NCBI RefSeq assembly: GCF_000204055.1
Contig: NW_006768773.1
Location: forward strand, 216,182-280,181
Direction of reading: 5' to 3'
From: Melampsora larici-populina 98AG31
Lineage: Eukaryota; Basidiomycota; Pucciniomycetes; Pucciniales; Melampsoraceae
Length of the DNA: 64,000 nt
A program made the translations under genes and the position numbers. Under the pieces are notes generated by a model. That model saw only the letters and a list, made by a program, of their open reading frames with translations. It made no database searches and was not told where the DNA came from. How positions within the stretch are numbered: position 1 is the stretch's first letter; every line of letters begins with the position of its first letter. This document shows positions 12,399 through 23,240 of the stretch, piece after piece.

Positions 12399-12815
12399 TT
12401 AAAGTGGATTTTACCTGTGAGAGTCAGGTAATCAGCTTATTGAAGCTGAGCACTTGACCAAACTGAATGAGAACAATCTGAGATGAAATGAAGATTGTAC
12501 GAATGAAAATGTTTAAGTTTGATTTGCAAAATCCACAACAACTAATTAGACAACAACAAATTACACCTGTGAGAGTCAGGTAATCAGCTTATTGAAGCTG
12601 CGCACTTGACCAAACTGAATGAGAACAATCTGAGATGAAATGAAGATTGTACAAATGAAAATGTTCAAGTTCGATGAAGGAAAAGAATCTAGGTAAACAG
12701 CACACAAGAGTCTTTTATAACGAAGTTGAACATTGACGTCATACATCTTACAGTAACAAGCGTAATATGATGAAGCAAAGAAGTCCAGAGAATTAATAAG
12801 CCAATGATTATGAAT
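12398..12815 (-). repeat. Copia 5' LTR (right copy) with internal partial duplication
   Basis: This copy is about 150 bp longer than the left LTR. Positions 12398-12514 match the first part of the left LTR up to GTTTAAGTTTGAT; then 45 or so unrelated bases follow (TTGCAAAATCCACAACAACT...), and at 12566 the LTR sequence starts again and runs to 12815. Either the longer form is ancestral and the left copy lost a repeat, or this copy was duplicated. Confidence 0.65.
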
Positions 12816-13924
12816 AGAGTGAGCCGGCACCGTCATAATCACAAAGATCAAATTGACTTCAACATACTACTTGGTCATCTCAGCTCATCTCATCATAGCC
12901 TTGGACGTGATGTCCAATTAATAGATCCAAGGCAATCTTAGAGGGCAAAGAAAGCCTTGGATTAATTCCTCAGACATGCAGTCCGGGGGAATGTATACCC
13001 GAGGATGCCTTGGATTTTACAATCTGAGGCATCTTTGCCAGCAGTGACCCTATAGAAGTTGTTCCTAGTTTGTGTCATTTAGATATTTATAGATCAAAGA
13101 TGAACTTATCTTTGTACATGTTTGCCTATAGGGTACTTAGACTATACTTATCTTAATCTTAATAATTGGAAGGAAGAGAATTGTGTCATTTTTATACAGA
13201 TAAAAGTTGAACTTATCTTTGCATATTTTTGACTATCAGATCAAGACCCATGCTTCAAGACTTTGTATGGGCACTGAAGGTCCATCCAATCAGTCCACTT
13301 TTCAAATTATGATCTAAGCATCATTTTGCAACAAAACCCAAAATCCCCCAAAAAATGTAAGCCTAGGAAGATATTCCCATTCCAGGACTGTAGATGAAAA
13401 AGGTTTTATTGCCCTGTCATAGCAAAGTATTCCCTGCAGCTCTGGGGAAGTCTGTGGGGGACTTTCCCAATGTGAACAATCTGTACCCTGTGTCAAGATG
13501 GCAAAGCACATCAGACAACACATACCTGTTCTCCTCCTGGGGTTTGATGTGGTATTTGGGTCTTTATTTCTGGAGCTTACTGTAGAGGTGGACCTTACTC
13601 ACAACATATTTAGAACTCTAATATTAGCCCTTGAATGTGGCTCAAACTACCCCATGCTCTTTTACAATTGATCATTCACTATGAATAAGATTTGACCAAG
13701 AGAAACTCAACAGGGAGGTAGCCCATTGCTGGTGATTGTTATCACATTTCTGTACACGAGTATGAGTATTCCTACAACAAGCCCGCCAGGCTCCAGGACT
13801 TTACTGGAGAAATTTGTCCTCTGGTATCAGAAGAAAAAGAGACTCCAAGGAGCCCCATCCATCTCAAACTATGGGATTTTATCTATGTCTGGCGTCAAGG
13901 TTGGGTTCAAGGCTTTGAGACTGA
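12816..13924. other. Intergenic, no gene seen
   Basis: The sequence is AT-rich. A diverged direct repeat of about 60 bases (GTGTCATTTNNNATANAGAT...GAACTTATCTTTG) occurs near 13070 and 13190. No coding frame is convincing. Confidence 0.45.
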
Positions 13925-14186
13925 GTAGCATCAACACACAAACCAAACCGCAGAGAAAAACGGCCTACAGTGCGGTGTGGTACGGTCTAGACACCGTAGG
14001 CTGCGGTCTGACCCGCTACGGTCAAACCGTACCGTAGTCTGGGAATCCTCAGATAATTAGGGGGGTTACCGTACCGCCGTCTCCGTATTCTGGCTGTATC
14101 ACCACCGTAGTTTGGAGTTCAGTACGGTCACTCCGGTTTCTTCAGCCTCAAGCTTTGGAATACCAAGATGGTAAGATTTCAACGAC

Positions 14187-14717
14187 TGTGTGCTATTTTG
14201 GTACTATCTTAGACAATTAAGAAAGCTGAAGAAAGCTTTGGGTGAGATTGTTGGAATTAATCAAGTATGTTGATCATATCTTTAGTCTTGAGATTCATTA
14301 TTCTCTTCTTGAATCCCAACTCACAATCTATTATTCTTTTTCTATTAGATTCACAAGAAAAAACCTCTCAAGGTTAAAAACTTTGGTATCTGGTTGCGAT
14401 ATGATTCTCGATCTGGGGCCACAACATGTACAAGGAATCCCGTGAGATGTCTCGAGCCGATGCTGTTCACGCTTGCTACCAGGACATGGCTTCTCGACAC
14501 TGTGCTCGATTCTGTTTGATTCAGGTGAAGCAAACCTCGAATTGATTATCATCATGATCAAGTTTATAATTCACTCATTTTACAATTCTCTTTTTCTCCT
14601 TAGATCCTCCAAGTTGCTGAGATCAAAAAGACAGCAGATGTTTGCCGGCCTCACTTCAAGCAACTTTTGGTCCCCAAACTTTGTTTCCCTCTACCTTACC
14701 ATTATACCAAGTTCTGA
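14187..14717 (+). pseudogene. 60S ribosomal protein eL20 (L18a/L20) fragment, truncated and frameshifted
   Basis: Three exon pieces read eL20 in order. The first ends WYYLRQLRKLKKALGEIVG before an intron at 14265-14348. The second begins [20 protein letters not shown] and continues, after a one-base frame loss near 14418, as [20 protein letters not shown] and [10 protein letters not shown] up to an intron at 14525-14603. The third reads ILQVAEIKKTADVCRP, HFKQLLVPKL and FPLP, then stops. The N-terminal third (the REYQ.IGR start of eL20) is missing and replaced by CCGTA repeats of the surrounding element. Retained introns show capture of genomic DNA, not a processed copy. A functional eL20 gene must exist elsewhere. 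Confidence 0.88.
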
Positions 14718-15117
14718 AGCGATCAACTACGAGATTAATTACTCATCATTGTGTCCAACTCAGTGCATGGATTTGATCCTATGTATAATCTAGCCAACGC
14801 TAGAGGTTCAAAATTCACACACCTCATCTCGTCTGGTTGTCTTGTTCACTTCTTTGCCTGTGTGCTTGACTCATTAATCGATCCACTGTTATACCTCTTT
14901 ACCGAATTTGACTATGCAAGACGTTTACAGATCTCCAAGTACGCTTAGGCTTAACTCAAAAATTTAATGACTTGTCTCCATCACATTGGTCGCTTCATAT
15001 TCTCATAATCGAGCTGCCTATCAAGCTAGTACTGCTTGCCTCGTCAAATTACCACTTGACACCTGTAAGATGATTTGAGACATTCCGATATATGCCTTGT
15101 AAGCTCGCATTCGACCT

Positions 15118-15345
15118 TTAATTCGTGCTCCTAAGTGTGAGTGCAACATTTCTTGATGAAGTCCGGTCAATCTCTTTGCCAAAGCTCTGTGAGATGACAT
15201 CTATCTTCCAGTCTTGGATGAGCATCGGTGGTGATGTTTTTTCTTCTCTCAAGGCATGCGCGAAGTGGTGTAATTCTTTTTTTCGCTGCTCAACCGCTGT
15301 GTACTCGTAGTCTACGGTGACTACGGCCGCTACGGTACGGCTCAC
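15118..15345 (-). other. Open frame inside the Pack-type element, identity unknown
   Basis: A 75-codon frame reads protein-like sequence (ELHHFAHALREEKTSPPM, then DWKIDVISQSFGKEIDRTSS). It may be a second captured exon. No domain is recognised and the first codons fall in the CCGTA repeat. Confidence 0.3.
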
Positions 15346-15811
15346 TACGGGGCAACCGTACCGTAGTACAAATATTGGCCAAGAATACCCTTGACTTCAA
15401 TACGATGACGGTGAGGTTTTAAGGTTAGACCGTACCGTACCGTTGCCTGGACCGAAGTCCACTTCACTGCGGTACGGTTTGAGTGTTGGTAGCATTGGTG
15501 AAATCTTAGCAAAACGGATGTAACATCTTGAGGTGAGACATACCCATGTTCAAAATTTTCCAAAGGCTCTATCAATTCAAATTCAGCTGGTTATTCTTGA
15601 TGATGTTTGGGGGGAGGTTTGTGATGATCACTAGAAGGATCTTGAACTTGTATACAAACTGATCAGGGATAAGATAGTTTGAGACATTGTATGCATCGGA
15701 CTATGGATTAGATCAAGAGAGAGATGAGTTAGGGACAAAAGTTTTCTACAGTTCCTTCAAGCTTAAGTATCCACCTACAAACTTCATGTGTTGAAAGATT
15801 ATAAACAATTG

Positions 15812-17605
15812 TTATCCCGTTGGTGTGACATATCTTAGAGAAGATGCTCTGCGAGGTATGCTATATGATCTTGACCAATTTGCTGCTAAGAATCTTAACC
15901 AGACACGAACGTGTCCATGTTCTTGAATCTGACTTGAAAAGACTTGATCGAAATCGACCCCGAGATATCTGCATAGATGTTGTGCAGCTTGAAATCTACT
16001 TAAGATACTTGTTTGTTGGCCTATTGTGGGATTATGAGCTGGACTATGTTGATATGAATGTATGTTTAATCGTGGAGATGTTGATCTTTGTTCACGAAGT
16101 GCCGTGGCTGCCGCAGTATAATCTGAACGTATACTTTCGATGAGGTCTTTTATCAATTGGGTCACTTCCCCTTCGACCTCAGTTTGTGATGAACTCAGCC
16201 ACCATCCAGTGGGTAACTGATTAATTCTGCGAGCCAAAGTAATGCCGGGGTTCACATATTGGTTTGGTCCATATACTGAGCGAGACATGAAGTTTGTAAA
16301 TAAAAACCGATCTAGCCTTTCCTTCAACTCGCCTTGGCCCTCTGTATGGAGAAGTTGTGTTGGAGAAAATCAACAAAGATAAAAAATATGAATTATCATG
16401 TCACAAATCAAACTGAAATAAAGGTGATAGACCTAACCATTGAGAAGTCGATCATAATCTTGGTAATAATCCGCCAACGGCCAGAGGTTCGCAGGAACAA
16501 TCCTATCAGCCAGTTCATTAGATAATAAAACAGGTGTGTCTGCCAAACTCCCAAGCCAACCTCTGCTTCCAGCTCTCTGACATTCCAAGGCATGAAACTG
16601 TACAATAGTATTTAAAAATTCATCGTCGCGGTGTAAATTTCGAAACACCTCCCTGTCTACTTGAGTGAAATAACTCAAAAGTTGCATTTCTTGCCAAACC
16701 AATCTGCGTAATGGATCATCAGGTCGTAACGTCATGAAAAATTTACTTAGAACACTTGAAACGGAAACGCGCTTGAGAATATTTGTTTGTACATCCAGTG
16801 GGATTCTCTGCAACAGGCTACAGTCTGACCTGCGCAAATGCATACCCGCGCAACTGCATAACCCGTGATAATGCATAGAAAAAATCCTAAATTTTGATAC
16901 TTTTTACTGCCAAATTTGACAATGGAATTGCATAACCCGTCAAAATGCATAGCGAAAGCCTTCCACCCAAGTTATGCATTTGCGCGGGTTAGACTGTAGC
17001 AAGTTCTGTGTCCTTTGCTTCGAGCGAAGTCTTCCTCTCTAGATGAAAGGTGTTGAAATATAGAGTCAGCATGTTTATGGGGCTTGTAGACTTCCTTCAG
17101 GTCTGGGTATGACGTTACCATCTTTGGAAAGAGAGACTGACCAGCGTTCAAATAGTTTACAGCCTGGTGCATGCTAAGTTCCCACGGTTTGTTCACCTCG
17201 TCATTTGTGGGTTGCATGGCGATCTTTATAAGCATGAGGAGAACATCTTCCGGGGTTGAATACTTCTCCTTGTCCCCAATTGGATCCGTACGGAGCGCAT
17301 TGTGCTTCCGAATCTTATCGAATAGTGAAGTAGCAAGCGGTAAAAACACATCTACATTAATTAAGAGGTGAATTGTATGACAAGATAAAAAACAAGCTGT
17401 TAGGACCACGCATCAAAGCATGGAAACTCAAATTGACTTACTTTGGTTGTGCATCCACCTCGGCTCACGATATGAATCTGGTTTATTCCCATCCCAACCT
17501 AACCATAAAAAGGAAACATAAGTACTGAGCAAATTCGAAAAACGAGCCAAGAGGCTTCGAGAGACTCGGTTTGCAATGGTGGAACGAAGTCCACAACTGA
17601 CGACA
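15812..17605 (-). pseudogene. Hypothetical protein gene interrupted by a MITE
   Basis: The likely start is the ATG at 17603-17605 (MSSVVDFVPPLQTESLEAS). Further exons lie at about 17500-17445 (GWDGNKPDSYREPRWMHNQ), about 17356-17010 (LFDKIRKHNALRTDPIGDKE to SSREEDFARSKGHRT), 16818-16437 (LLQRIPLDVQTNILKRVS to DYDRLLN) and 16336-15812 (EGQGELKERLDRFLF to the stop). The intron at 16436-16337 is GT-AG and in phase. Between the third and fourth parts a 176-bp MITE interrupts the reading: the upstream frame enters the element and stops, and the downstream frame starts after it. The second-exon donor and the first intron are not secure. The C-terminal part is helical with few motifs. I do not recognise the family. 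Confidence 0.5.
16821..16996. mobile_element. 176-bp MITE with TA duplication inside a gene
   Basis: The left end CAGTCTGACCTGCGCAAATG pairs with the reversed right end CAGTCTAACCCGCGCAAATG. TA flanks it at 16819-16820 and 16997-16998. The interior carries two copies of GCATAACCCGT...AATGCATAG, near 16853 and 16929. A TA duplication suggests a Tc1/mariner-type mobiliser; this is inference. Confidence 0.8.
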
Positions 17606-20270
17606 TGTTACGATGCTTTCAGGATCGAGATGATCCAGTTTGCTGGTACCTGCGCAAAAATTTACAAAGGTTCAAAGAGATTAGTCTGAAATTCGGTTCG
17701 GTAAAAGAAGTATTTATTTTGCAAGAGTCTTTCATGTGGTGCAAAAACCATGATAAACAGATGAAGTTTTTTAATGTGAGCTCTACGCACGTCCCAGTTC
17801 CTCAAGAAGCGTTGCTGGAAGGCTGTGCGGAGCAACAGCATGCGACAAAGCGAGGAAGACCAGAGATAGTGAATGTCTGCTGAAAAGCATCATCGACTGC
17901 GTGTTGATGTGGAGCAAAAGTCTACTTCAGACTCTGAGCAGGGTTTAGGGGGACGATTTAGCTTTACGTCGAGTCTGAAATATATTTATGTTTCCATCCT
18001 AGCTCACATCTCCGTATTTGAAAGCTTTAGACCCACTAGCTGGTATCACAAAGCTATCGTTTGGTTTTGCATTCTACCACCTTTAACGCCGTACGATACA
18101 CTGTTAGAAGCTACAATCCTGCACAAAACGTCAATTCAAACAGGTATGAAACATTAGGATAAACCTTACCACCCGTATAGACATTTAAGCCGCATTGATC
18201 ACTTAGCCCGGATTTCCAGAAAGTGCATTCTAGGTGACCGCTTTTCTACTATGGTTCTTTATCATCTGCTTTACTTCGAAGATTTTGTATGATCTCTCTT
18301 TCTCTCTTACAAATCTATTATCTGATTTTTTGTATCATCCACATCTATTTATCAACGGTTTTTAGCTCTTCTCGTTGTCTTCCGACGTCTTAGCTAAATC
18401 TAAAAACTCTTAAAAATTTGTTTCCCGCCATTTTTCCCGTTTAGGGTTATAGGGATATTTGTACCTTAATTTTTTGTGACCTTGAGAATCTCAATACTAT
18501 TACACATCCTCAATAATCACCATGAGGTACTGGCTTGTTGTTTCTGAATGAGCTTCAACTTCTGGAACCAACATGTGGGCTTTGAAACACAGAAGTACAT
18601 ATGAAAACCATCTACATAAGAGAAGCAACCCTGAAAGACATCAACATACAACAAGATTGAAAGGCAAATGTGTACAGGTAGCCGTCTACCAAAGCACAGG
18701 TCACAACTTTAGTTGGCAGTGGATACTAAACCATTTCTTTACACAATGAATGCATCCCAAAGGGAAGACATAGTGAAGGAAGCTGCTTCAATGACAAAAT
18801 ATAACTGATCTTGCGTAGTGATAGTAACAGTAGAAATCTTATAAGGGTAAGTTACACCCCGAGCTGCTACCAGCTGAACCCACCCCACTCAGGAGTAATA
18901 TATGAAGCTTCAAGGCATAAGGCAATTGATGAGGACCAGAAGGTTCAAGACGAGATACTTGCTATGTATGACCATTGTTTTCTCCCTCGAAATTATTGGG
19001 TGCATATTTTTGACTACCTGAGCTTTTGTCTCTAGACTTGTCGGACCAGCTGCCATATCAGAGTGCGCAATCAGGTTCACGGTGGAGCTCTATATAGCGG
19101 GTGAATAGTTTTAAGACCTTGATATACTGTCACTTGAATATTTACTGTCATACTTTTTCGAGATGTCTCCTTTCAGGTCTGCAAAGGCAACGGAGATTTG
19201 GATGAAATCACAAACTAATTGTGTGAGCTGATTGAAACCCCACAAATACATTTCACCCCAATGCTCCTGAATTCACAGGGAAAACGTTGCAACGAAGATT
19301 TCAAAAAGGACGTGATGCAATTTTTGCACAGCAAGAGAGGAAGCGAGCCGTCAAACGAGGTAGTTCGATCCGCTGTGCTTCTACCAGAGCGGGCCGGCTT
19401 CGGAACTTTGCTGGAGGGTATCATGCTGCTGCAAGATGTAAGTTACAAACCCGCTCACCACAAGTGTATGTACAACTGAGCCAAAGTCCTTTTCGTCTTC
19501 CGCGGCTCAATGTGACAAAGATGAAGTTTACCAGCTAGTGATGTGAGGGAGCGTCGGCTCCGAGGCATAGGTTGATGTCAAGTTCAGAAAGCTTGTCCAA
19601 TTCTGAGCAGCTTTTCTCGCGAAACTCGAGCAAATCGGCGCAAAACTTTGGCAAGCTTTGTGCAATCGGCAGTAGCTTAGATATTTATCAAAAGCAAGAC
19701 TGATCACAAGAGCTGGATATTCGATTGCATGTGATTAAACTCAAGCAGCTCTTGCGGAACTCCTGATAGGCTGATGAGGAGAATTAAATTATATCTTGTA
19801 AATAGGAGATACACACATGATGGAAAAGGAATCGTGATAGGCATAGCATATCTCAAGTTCCTCCTTTGATTAACATATAAATATCCTCCATGACATATTC
19901 ACTTAGGGGATAAGTACAAAGAACTTAGCCATTGATCGACTAAATCATCTTCCATCTCATTCTCACTCCCTTTGTAGTCTCAGTTCCGCAAGCCACATTG
20001 ATTATCAACGTTGACTTACAACTGATTCTCATGTCAGTTTCTTCTTGTATTTTTCTTTGACACTGCCCGATATCGGGTTCAACTTTCCTCATCGTTTGAT
20101 CGTCTCCCTTCAAGCAATTCCCCGTTCACACTCAAGCTAGTCGACCGTTTCATCCAACGATCACCTTTCATCATCTGCCACTTTTCACAAAAGTGCATCC
20201 AGCTATCTACTCAAACTCGTTACATTCACAAATTCCTGCCTTTCTTTGAAATTCTTTATACTTCGACAAT
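17606..20270. other. Long region without a supported gene
   Basis: Plus-strand frames at 17605-17883 and 19219-19538 (the latter Lys/Arg-rich) and a frame at 17873-18157 have no recognisable domain and no clear splice chain. They may be fragments of decayed repeats. Positions 19900-20270 are pyrimidine-rich and lie just before the next gene, so they probably include its promoter and 5' leader. Confidence 0.4.
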
Positions 20271-22083
20271 ATGATCACTTCTAACTATCCAGGTAGGTAT
20301 AATTGCCTCACTTCTCACCTGCTCGTCATTCACATTTCTATCTACATACCACTTTTTATCACGCTTTAAATTATCTAGAACATCTTTTGTTGAACTTTCT
20401 TATAGTCTTCTTTCCGCTGTGCTCAGCTGTGCTGAGTTCTCTCAATTGTAGAAATCTAAATTTGACGTTCTGCTAATATCAAAACATTCTCCCACCTACT
20501 CATACAACAGACCTCATTCGTGCTCGCTCACCCCATCGACCCCCAACTGCGCAATCAACCTATCGCTCTCATTCACCCTTTAGGTCAAATTTGCCCTTGA
20601 GGTCGCACTCGCCCTTGAGGTCACATTCACCTCATCGATCACATTCACCGTATCCTCCTCACTCACCGCACCGATCACATTCTCCTTATCCTCCGCACTC
20701 TCCTCATCGGTCGCATTCACCTTACCCTGTTCATTCTCCTCATCGAGCTTCTATTGTGACCTTTGACCACCTTCCGCCTAGCTCCGGGACTCATCAAATG
20801 CGTGAGTTCGTTCAAAGATTTCATAAATATCCTATCTTGGATCATTCCAACTGACCACCTTACTTTGTAGCTGGCTTATATCATTCTGAGGCACCTCCGC
20901 CTGGCAATAGCTTTCTTGACGAACATTGGAACCCCAATGCTTACGATCACAACCTTTATGGCCCCTACTATCGCGCTGAAGATGGTAAGCGAATTTGCTC
21001 CTTGATAGAAGAATTGCGATCAAGCTATGAGCTGAAACTGATATGTACATTCCCACGACGTAGACTACTACGCAGCGTATGCAGACTTGCTGGAGTATGA
21101 GGTCAGTACCAAACTCATTTCGTGGCCAAAAACGTGGCTTGCACTCAATGACCACCAAATCTTTTACCTCCACAGGAAGCCCTGCGTTTTGCCGGTGATA
21201 TCAGTGAAGCTGAGCGATCGAGACGTTGGCGTGACCGTTTAGCTTTTGAGGAGTTAGCAGAATCCGAACGCACGCGTCGATACGAGTTGATGGCTGAGGT
21301 GAGCAAATTTCCTCATGACGAGCAATTTATAAACCACAAAGCTGTCAGTTTCTTACAAACTCCAATTTTTAGGAAGAGCGCCTAAGACTCGGACTTATCG
21401 GAAAGGCTTGGTGGGCCAGACGCTACGGGTCTCGTCACCATGGAAGACACACGCCTACCATGCTTGGAAGCTGGCGTGATCACTATGGGAATCGTCTTCG
21501 ACGTTGGACTGCGAATCGATTACCACTTTCTTCATCACTTGCTTCACGCTTTGAACGAATGTGGCATCATCCAGGAAGTGTCCTGGGTGCATCTGGCCAT
21601 CGACGAAGGCGCTCAAGCATTGGGGCTCGACCGGAAGTGATGTTAAATGCAAGCCTTAATGCGAATCTTCAAGCATTAACCACTGAACAAGTCAGATTGA
21701 CTGAACAATTGAGATCTGTTCGTGAAGAAGCTAGAATTCGTGAATTAGAATTAGAAAGAACCAGAAGAAGACTCGAAACTGAATTTGCGATAGAACAAGA
21801 ACGTGAATTAGAAAGACAAAGAGCAGAAGCAGTTTACTTAGTTCAAAAAGCTAGACATGAACAACAAGAAAGAGAGATTTTAGAACGTAATCGAATTGAA
21901 CAAGAAAGATATCGTGAAGAATTGATTAGATGGGAAAATGATAGAACAAGAGTTGAAGTAGAAAGAAAGAGATTAGAGAATGAACAATTAAGACAAGAAG
22001 TGGCAAGTAATATTCAATCAAGAGAACATGAACGTAGATTGAGACGTGAATTAGAGTTAGCTGGTAAAGGTTTACATTTTTAA
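20271..22083 (+). CDS. Hypothetical protein with SHSP repeats and a C-terminal coiled coil, 432 aa
   Basis: Six exons join in phase: 20271-20292, 20511-20801, 20871-20984, 21064-21101, 21176-21298 and 21373-22083. All introns are GT-AG. The tiny first exon encodes MITSNYP. Residues about 20-80 are a tandem repeat of RSHSPYPPHSPH type. A Tyr/Pro-rich linker with YHSEAPPPGN follows. The last 150 residues are a charged heptad-rich helix (for example LTEQLRSVREEARIRELELE), typical of a coiled coil. No signal peptide or membrane segment is seen. The basic Ser/Pro repeats suggest phosphorylation, but this is inference. I do not recognise the family. The codon use changes in the coiled coil (AGA and GAA rich), possibly from repeat expansion. 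Confidence 0.75.
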
Positions 22084-23240
22084 AAATAGGGCTGTTTTCT
22101 TGAGTTCTAAGTTTCAGCTTTTATATATCTAAATTTTCTTGAAAAAAAAATGTTTCTATTAATTCTGAAATTGAAGGGTTTGTATGATATAAGTTGAAAT
22201 ATAGCACTGCGATGGCATAACACCCTCTTGCAAAATAAATGGTCTAATTTGATTTTGTCACGGATGGATCTATGTAGTTTTACATATGTGCGCTGATATG
22301 TTCAGCTTTTCCTTCCTCGATCCATTGACAAAGCTATGATTGATGAGGCTTCATCTGCTAAGAAGAGATAGGCCCTGAGAATTGCAGCATCCATGATCCG
22401 ATGAGCTGATCTGAGGCATTGACAAAGGTCAACAAATTCCTTCAGATGCCCTTTCCATCGCAGCTGCGCTCCGAACACTCTTCGGATGGAGCTGACCCAA
22501 ACCCATCGGCGCATGTTTTTAGGCATCCGGAAATTGTCTTGAGAGTAGGTTGCTTTCTTGATTTTTAGGGAATTCGGTTGATGATATGATCCCCGAGGAA
22601 GTATGCATGCAGCTTCGATTGTCTGCGTAACACAAGGAAGAAAACTTGATAAGATAACTACATACATCTTTTCACATGGTTGATGATCAACCTTAATAGT
22701 GAGTGAGTTGATTTATTTGGAAGACACCGAAGCCGACTGGACTTATAACAAGTCCCTCGCCCTCGGGAGAACCAACTCGGAAGAGGCGAGGTTATCGGGG
22801 TGTATCGATGAAAATCCATCTTCACCAAGAGATAAGAAATCGTAGTCAAAGGAATAAATTTCCGTTGTTAGAATACTTCAAATCGGTTCATTAGTGATCA
22901 TTTGTGTTCACAAGAAACATGAGAAAAATTTAAATGAAGATCTCAGTAACTAACAACGATTGGATGAGTCTTAATATGTGATCACCTGGAAGAATTGACT
23001 TTTCAACAAAGATCATGAGAAACTTTTTGATAAATGCTAAACGCTTTCTTACAGTCTCTTCAACAAACTTTTCTTGCCCACCTTTTATTTCATTTCTTGA
23101 GATCCCCTCGCTTTTTCTCACACAAATAGAGTTTCTTACAAAACAAGGCAAGGGACAAGTGTGAAGTCTTCTCAGAGTCATAGCTAAACAAAAGTAGACA
23201 TTAGTCTTCAAGAAGGAAGATAAGAGAAGATAAGGGAAAG
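22084..23240. other. Intergenic; possible minus-strand gene remnant at 22300-22850
   Basis: Minus-strand frames at 22302-22667 and 22658-22849 have a protein-like stretch (MRRWVWVSSIRRVFGAQLRW) but no domain or clean exon chain. The rest is AT-rich and includes the upstream region of the GH18-like gene, with a purine-rich leader just before its ATG. Confidence 0.35.

Larger units (their letters stand above)
7617..12815 (-). mobile_element. Ty1/copia LTR retrotransposon, decayed
   Basis: The coding order on the minus strand is gag, protease, integrase, reverse transcriptase, RNase H, which is the copia order. Related LTR sequence lies at 7617-7887 and 12398-12815. Next to the right LTR is a primer-binding site of the half-tRNA-iMet type, and next to the left LTR is a polypurine tract (sense GGGGGGAAAT at 7888-7897). 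The flanking bases (CAACA left, AGAGT right) do not match, so the outer ends are eroded or recombined. The frame has four TGA stops and one frameshift. Confidence 0.9.
13932..15488. mobile_element. 1.56-kb non-autonomous element carrying a host gene fragment (Pack-type)
   Basis: The left end CAACACACAAACCAAACCGC pairs with the reversed right end CAACACTCAAACCGTACCGC. GTAGCAT flanks both sides, at 13925-13931 and 15489-15495. Both subterminal regions (13950-14130 and 15300-15480) are rich in CCGTA/TACGG repeats. The interior holds an eL20 gene fragment in its genomic form with introns. No transposase is present, so it would depend on one in trans. Seven-base duplications and CAACAC ends resemble the element at 63073-63436. 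Confidence 0.78.

Noticed and set aside
7613..12820. A matching 5-bp target duplication for the copia element
   Set aside because: CAACA on the left and AGAGT on the right do not match; shifting the ends by several bases did not help.
17605..18157. Plus-strand frames starting opposite the ATG of the 15812-17605 gene
   Set aside because: The first begins on the reverse complement of a better-supported exon, and neither frame has a recognisable motif.
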